Position numbers and translations under genes: made by a program. Below the pieces are notes generated by a model. The model had not been told where the DNA came from, did not search any database, and saw nothing but the letters and a program-made list of their open reading frames with translations. From positions 9,440,782 to 9,504,781 of the forward strand of contig CM053328.1 of the NCBI GenBank assembly GCA_028583605.1: DNA of 64,000 nt, read 5' to 3'. The stretch is from Dastarcus helophoroides. Taxonomy: Eukaryota; Arthropoda; Insecta; Coleoptera; Bothrideridae. Below are positions 58,396 to 64,000 of this stretch, piece by piece; within the stretch, counting starts at the first letter, position 1, and each line of letters starts with the position of its first letter.

Positions 58396-60888
58396 TAGGG
58401 ATGAGCAAGACGTGGCCCACAGGCCACATGCGGCCCGCGTAACATTTTTCTGCGGCCCGCCTAAGCTCTACTGTTTTACATAAAAATTTTGGAAAAGAAA
58501 ATGTTAGACAATTTGATGAAAAAAAAGAACATCAATTTCCACGATTCATGAAATATCTTGGACATGAGTGTAGGCAAGATTTTCTTTAAGAGGGGGGGGG
58601 GGGGCAACAACTATCATTTTAAAAAACTCATGTGTATGTTTACTTAAAAACTACAGAATTGGGGACATCGCATTTTGAAATTAAAGTCAAAATTTTGAAA
58701 AAAGCCCAATCTTAAGAAAAAACCTTTGGAGAACTTTAAGAAATGTCGAAATTTCGAATAAGTGGAAATGTAAAAGAGATGAAATTTCCAAAAAGAAATT
58801 TTTGTAGAAAGCGTTGTAATTTCCAGAACAAGTCGAATTCAGGTAAAAAAAATGGAACTTTTAAAAATAATGATTTCAGAATTTTTATTTTATTTCAATT
58901 TTGTCATATTTTTAAAATTTTTCAAGATAATCTTTATTTCGAGATTTCCTAATAATATTCTTCTCAGATTGTTTAGATTTCTATTAAAATTTCGATCCAA
59001 TTAGAAAAAAAAATAAACGAATTTTGTGAAAAAGTCTAAATCTTTGGAAAAAAAATCCATTTTAAATGGAAATGTCCAGAAAACAGATAAAATTGAATTT
59101 TGAGTTAAAAGTCAAAATTTGGAGAATAACATGAATTTTGGACAATGTTGAAATTATCGGGAATAACATTTTTAAAAAACTTAGAAAAACAAAGACTTCG
59201 AAAAAAATTCAGAATTTTTGAAAATTACGTTACAAATTACAAAAAAATATTGAACTTTCTAGGAATAATTCCAAATTTCCAAAAAAAGATCCACTTTTAA
59301 GAGAAAACATTGAAATTTTAAATAAATCATATTGAAAATAAAAAGCTAACCTTTCTCAAAAACTCGAGAAATGTACAAAATTCAAAAAAAAATCAAAATT
59401 TTCAAAAATCTAATTTTATGAAAAGACGCAATTTTCAAAAAAAAGTCCAACTCTGAGAAAGAAAAATCGCAAGATTCTAAAACATTTTTCTCAAAATTTA
59501 AAATTCAGTAAAGATGTTGAATTTATAAAAGATCTTTTTCTCGAAATTCACAAAAATATATGTCGCAACAACCGAAAAGTGAACATTTTCAGAACCATAA
59601 AACTATTTGATCTAAAAGTCGTAGTTTATTGAAAAAGACAAATATTCAAGAAAACTGACAAAATTTTGAAATAAATAAACCATTTTTGAAAAAGTCCAAA
59701 AGTAGGATTTTGAAAACAAAATCAAAATTTCGAAAAAGACAAATTTTGAGGATCAGGCAAATTTTAGGTAAAAGACTATTTTAGAAAAAATCGACATTTA
59801 AAAAAAAAGACGAATTTACCAAAAATAAAGAAAAAATTTATTGAAATGTTAAATATTGGATATTGAGATAAAAATCAAGATTTCCTGAAAAAGGCAAATT
59901 TCAGGAAACCAGTCAGAATTTCTAAAAATATCAGAATCTAAAAGATCGAAATTTTTAGTAAATGTTCTGAAAAATATCTAAATTTGAAAAAAAAAATCGA
60001 GAAAACTTTGACATGGACAAAAAATGGTCCGAAGAAAGTCAAATTAAAAATAAAGTAAAAAAAAATAGTCAGAATCCCGAGAAAAAGACGATATTGTAAG
60101 AGAAATTTTGCAAAAAAGATCTTAATTTTGAGAAAAAAGCATTTTATCTTAGTGAAACTTCGAAATTTAAAAAAAAAGAGTTAATTTTAAGAGAAAAATC
60201 GAATATTTATTTTCTCTGGACTCTCTGAACGAGTCAGAGGAACACAGACTCCCTAGCTTGGCTCAACAGGCGTCGGAAAATGTCAAATATTGTGATAACA
60301 GATTGAAATTTTGACAAACAAGTTGAAACTACCAGAAATTTGTATTAAAAAGGGTTGAAATTTACAAAGAAATTTTTGTCCTATCACAAAAATTTCAAAT
60401 TTCTAAAAAATATACCTTTTTGTTAAAAGATCTACCAGATTTCGAAAAATTGGCAAATTTTAATAAACAAGCTGAAATTTTCAGAACCAAAAATGGGCGA
60501 AATTTTCAGGAAAAGTCGAAATTCAAGAAATGACTAAATTTCAGTAAAAAAAACGAGGAACTTTTAAATTCAAAATGTTGACAGTTATCTTTGATAGAAA
60601 GAGGCAAATTTTATGAATAAATGCAAAATTTTAAAAGAAAAATCAAATTTTGTAAAAATATTTACAAAATTTGAGAAAACGGTAGAAATTTCGAAAAAAT
60701 GTTTCAAGGAAAGGATAAATTCTGAAGAATTGGAAAGTCCTCCAATTAAATACATACAAATTTTCAGTTTGCTGCATAAACCAGGGGGTTCAAGCGCCCC
60801 AGCATTCATATTTTTCTCACATGCGCCCCGCGCAAAATTTTTAGCCTTGTAATTGGTCCGCTGTAAAAAAAAAGGTTGCTCATCCCTG
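58396..60888. mobile_element. hAT-6 with a nested E3-type insertion
   Basis: Left TAGGGATGAGCAAGACGTGG, then GGCCCACAGGCC and GCGGCCCGC; right GGTTGCTCATCCCTG. The flanks GACTAGAA (58388-58395) and GACTACAA (60889-60896) match at 7 of 8. An E3-type left end (GTGTAGGCAAGATTTTC and a run of 13 G) lies at about 58566 and an E3-type right end (GCTGCATAAACCAGGGGG) at about 60775-60808, so most of the interior is the nested element. Confidence 0.8.
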
Positions 60889-61605
60889 GACTACAAAATT
60901 CAAATTTTGAGAAAAAAGTCAAGTTTTAAGTTAATAATTTAAAAAAAAAGAGGTCATAATTTTGATGAAAAAGTTGAAATTTCATAAAGAAAGCAAAATC
61001 TTCAGAAAAAAGCCCATTTTTAAACAGAGTTCGAAAAGGCACAAAGGCAAATTTTGAGAAAAAGTTCACAAACATAAAAAATCACACTAACCAAAACTTT
61101 TAACAGAAAAACGAATCAAGTGAAAAAGATTTAGGCACGAGGTAGAAAATAACGACAGAATTAGTTGGCATAACTACAATAAATATCCTTTTCAATCTAA
61201 ATATAGAAACTAAAAATCAATACATCCTGCGGTTTATTCAACTCTCATTTAACAACAACTAATAAATTCAACATTAACAAAATCCCGTCTCTGTTTCCTT
61301 CTTTAATAATTCACGACGCCGCCGCCAACTTGGTGCTTATCAAACCAAATAGGGGAGAAAATGAAAGGAAAACTCGGCCGCATTCTGAGTAAAAGCAACC
61401 AACGGGTAGTTGAAAATATCGCTGCTTTTATCAGTTCCGTCCATCGACGGAAAAATGGGAAATTGATGGTAGGTCGTTGCTCCCTACACTGACCAAAAGT
61501 GGTAATTTAAGTCAGTCTGGACATTATGCAGTCACGCTACTATTTAACTCGTGGTAAGCTGAAAAGTAGCAAATGGATGTAACTTTGTAGATTATTACAG
61601 AAAAA
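60889..61605. other. Partly unique sequence upstream of the kinase gene
   Basis: AT-rich to about 61200; then 61200-61600 is free of the filler motif and has GC-richer blocks (ACGACGCCGCCGCCAAC, AACTCGGCCGCATTCTG). As the only such stretch upstream of the kinase ATG, it could hold its first exon or promoter, but no signal proves it. Confidence 0.3.
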
Positions 61606-63768
61606 AAAGGGTCGGTTCTTGTGAAAAAAGTGGCAATTTCCATAACAAATCAAATTTAGATAAAAAATATTGGAACTTTAAAAATATTTCTCTCAGAATT
61701 TTATATTTATTTAAATGTTAACATATTCCTGAAATTTACAAGAAATTGTTTCTCAAAATTTCCTAAAAATATTGTTCTTAGGCTCGAATTTCTATTAAAA
61801 TTTCGATCGAATTTTAATAAAATAAACGAATTTTGTGAAAAAGTCAAAATTTTCAAAAAAAATTCAATATCAAATGAAAATATCCAGAAACAGAATATAT
61901 CGAATTTTGAGGTAAAAGTCAAAATTTGCGAAATAAGATAAATTTCTAACAATAATTTGAAATCACTGGGAATCAAATTTAAAAAAAAAATTATAAAAAA
62001 AACAGATTGAAATCTTGTCCCCTGAAACCAAGAAAGATTTAAAAACACAACAAACGTTGCTCTGTTGTGTTTTTCATTCTTTCCTGGTTTCAGGGAAAAA
62101 AAATTGTATTTTAATTTTTGAAGATAACAAAGGACCAGTTCGTTCCACCAAAAACAAAAAACAAATAATTAACAAAAAGGAATTGGGAAAGAAATCACGA
62201 TGTATAAAAAATAGGTACAATTTGGTAAAATTAGAGAAAAATATCGCACTTTCTAGAAAATATTTCAACTTTCCAAAAGAAAATCCAATTTTAAGATCAA
62301 AATTGGAATTTTGAACATAAACTAGTAATTTCAAAAGCGACGCATTTCTAGGAAAAACATTTGAAAAGGTCAAAATTTTCAGTAAATCATATTAAAAATA
62401 AAAACCTAACTTTTCACAGAAGTTCGAAAAATGTCCAAAATTTGAAAAAAGTTAAAATGTTCAATGGTCTAATTTTGTGAAAGTCGAATTTTAGGAAAAA
62501 AATTGTAATTTCCAAAAACATTGTTCTCAAAATTTAAAATTCAGTAATATTTATTTATTATTATTAAAATTCCAATCTAATTTAGAGAGAATACATTTTG
62601 AGCAAAGAAAGTGGAAATTTGTTGGAAAAAAATAAAATATGAAAAATTGCAGAATTTTGAAATAAAGAAACGATTTTTAAAACAAAAGTAGAATTTTGAC
62701 AATAAAATCAAAATTTAGAAAGAGTCCAATCCTGAAAAAAGGACAAATTTTAGGAGAAAGACTATTTTAAAGGAAAAAGTAAAAATTTTAGAAAAAAGAA
62801 GAATTTACCAAGAAAATATTAAATATTGGATATTATTCAAATTTCATGAAAAAAAAAACAATCAAATTTTCCAAAAAATCGGATTCTAAATTTTTAAAAA
62901 AGCTAATGTTCAGAAAATTATCGAAATTTGAAAAAAAAACGAAATTTCAAGAAAACTTCGAAATAAACAAAAAATTAAAATGTTCCAGAGAAAGTTAAAT
63001 TTCAAGAAAAAGCAGTCAAAATCTTAAAAAAATAATTTTAAACTCTGAGAAAAAGAGGAAATTACGAGAATATAATAGAAATTCTGCGAAAAAAAATCTA
63101 AATTTGGGAAAAAGCGTTTAATCTTTTAGTGAAATTTTCCAAAAAGAGTCAGATTTTATCGAAATTAAGAAAAAGAGCAAATTTTAATAAAACTGAACGA
63201 AATGTTAAAAAAAATTTGAAAATTTCCTGGATGAATATTTATTTTTCCTTGAATGCTCGTCTCAATATTGTGATACACGTCGAAATTTTGACAAATAAAT
63301 TGAAAACTTCCAGTAAATGTTTTCGTAATTTTCTTACAAAAATTTTAAATTTCAAAAAAAAAATACTTTTTTTATCAGAAGATCGACCAAATTTCAAAGA
63401 AATGGCAAATTTTAATAAACAAACTAAAATTTGCAGAATTAAAAAAAGTCGAAAATTTTCAGAAATGGCGAAATTTCAGAAAAAAATAACGAACTTTTAA
63501 ATGAAAGAAATGAATTTTTAATAAAGTCTGGTTTAATAAAAGATGTGGAATTTTATGAATAAATGCAAAATTTCAAAAAGAAGACAAGTTTTGTAAAAAA
63601 ATACGAAATTTAAGAAAAAAGTCGAAATTTCCAAAAAATATTTCAAGGAAAGTATGAATTTTGAAGCTGGAAAATAATTTCTGGTCCCCCAGTTCATACA
63701 TAAATTTTCGGTTTGCTGCATGAACTAGAGGGCGCAAGCGCCCCACCCTGCCCTATTCTAGCTATGAA
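61606..63768. mobile_element. E3-family element, left-truncated
   Basis: Filler of the E3 type ending in GTTTGCTGCATGAACTAG, AGGGCGCAAGCGCCCC and CCCTATTCTAGCTATG, close to the E3-1 right end but lacking its last CGCC. No left end was recognised. A family-b remnant is inserted at 62005. Confidence 0.5.
62005..62149. mobile_element. Family-b remnant b9, ribozyme region deleted
   Basis: Arms AATCTTGTCCCCTGAAACCA and the inverted TTTCCTGGTTTCAGGG meet directly at GTTGCTCTGTTGTG; the centre with both hammerhead cores is missing. Tail GAAGATAACAAAGGACCAG then TTCGTTCCACC. Confidence 0.6.
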
Positions 63769-64000
63769 AATATCTTAAAGTAAACACTTAAAACAAACTA
63801 AGATTAGACCTGAAAAGTCTGAGAAAAATATAAAATTCTTAAGTCAAAATTTAAAGATATTCGCGTTTACAATCACTGTTGTCAACCCTATAGTTTTAAC
63901 TGTAGATTTACAATTTTTTAGTCATTTCGGTTTTTAGTTTAATTCCCAAAATCTCATGTTTTATCCTAAGTAAAATTAGAATTTGTATCCCATCTAAGCG
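63769..64000. other. Right edge, nothing recognised
   Basis: AT-rich sequence after the E3 right end; no gene or repeat boundary is visible. Confidence 0.3.

Noticed and set aside
58566..60808. 8 bp target duplication for the E3 element nested in hAT-6
   Set aside because: The right end is truncated or diverged and no matching flank of 8 bp could be aligned.

Overview
The window is eukaryotic nuclear DNA, most likely from an insect (a beetle would fit; this is inference from short 52-57 bp introns, animal-type SH2 and CDKL genes, and hAT, mariner, Penelope-like and LINE relics). It is very AT-rich. Only about 2 kb is host coding sequence; most of the rest is transposons nested in transposons.

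Two host genes can be rebuilt. On the + strand, an SH2-domain gene of the SH2D4 type enters from the left edge (last part of an exon, 1-172), is interrupted by a 22.4 kb intron, and ends with a terminal exon at 22619-22731 and a poly(A) signal near 22923; the codon phase across the intron matches exactly. On the - strand, a complete CDKL2-like protein kinase gene runs from its ATG at 50264 to its stop at 28415 in seven coding exons, with a 7.9 kb intron 2 (holding two identical tRNA-Phe genes) and an 11.9 kb intron 6. The two genes converge on a degraded mariner-type element carrying a broken LINE (23.1-28.1 kb). The kinase gene has one apparent single-base frameshift in exon 4.

The introns are built like Russian dolls. 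Six insertions have clear termini and target-site duplications: hAT-type elements at 855-5622, 29459-39185, 50347-57392 (which contains another at 50546-56967) and 58396-60888, and a mariner at 29400-40048 that holds the 9.7 kb hAT. A further family (called E3 here) has ends at 6666-9836 and elsewhere. Their interiors are not genes but kilobases of a degenerate 15-20 bp motif (AAAAAGTCGAAATTTTC and variants) with strong A/T strand asymmetry and higher-order tandem units of about 180, 280, 460, 910 and 2040 bp.

The most striking signal is a set of palindromic insertions of three sequence families (here a: 5101-5543; b: nine copies; c: 18632-19578). Each has inverted arms carrying divergent hammerhead-ribozyme-like cores (CTGANGA, helix II, GAAA, helix III, NUH, complementary helix I). 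Where both ends are intact, a tail of about 35 nt lies outside one arm and 10-13 bp target-site duplications flank the whole. This is what non-autonomous Penelope-like elements would look like. Family c has a canonical core; families a and b have one extra nucleotide before helix II and a loopless self-complementary helix III (ACGT, ACGCGT).
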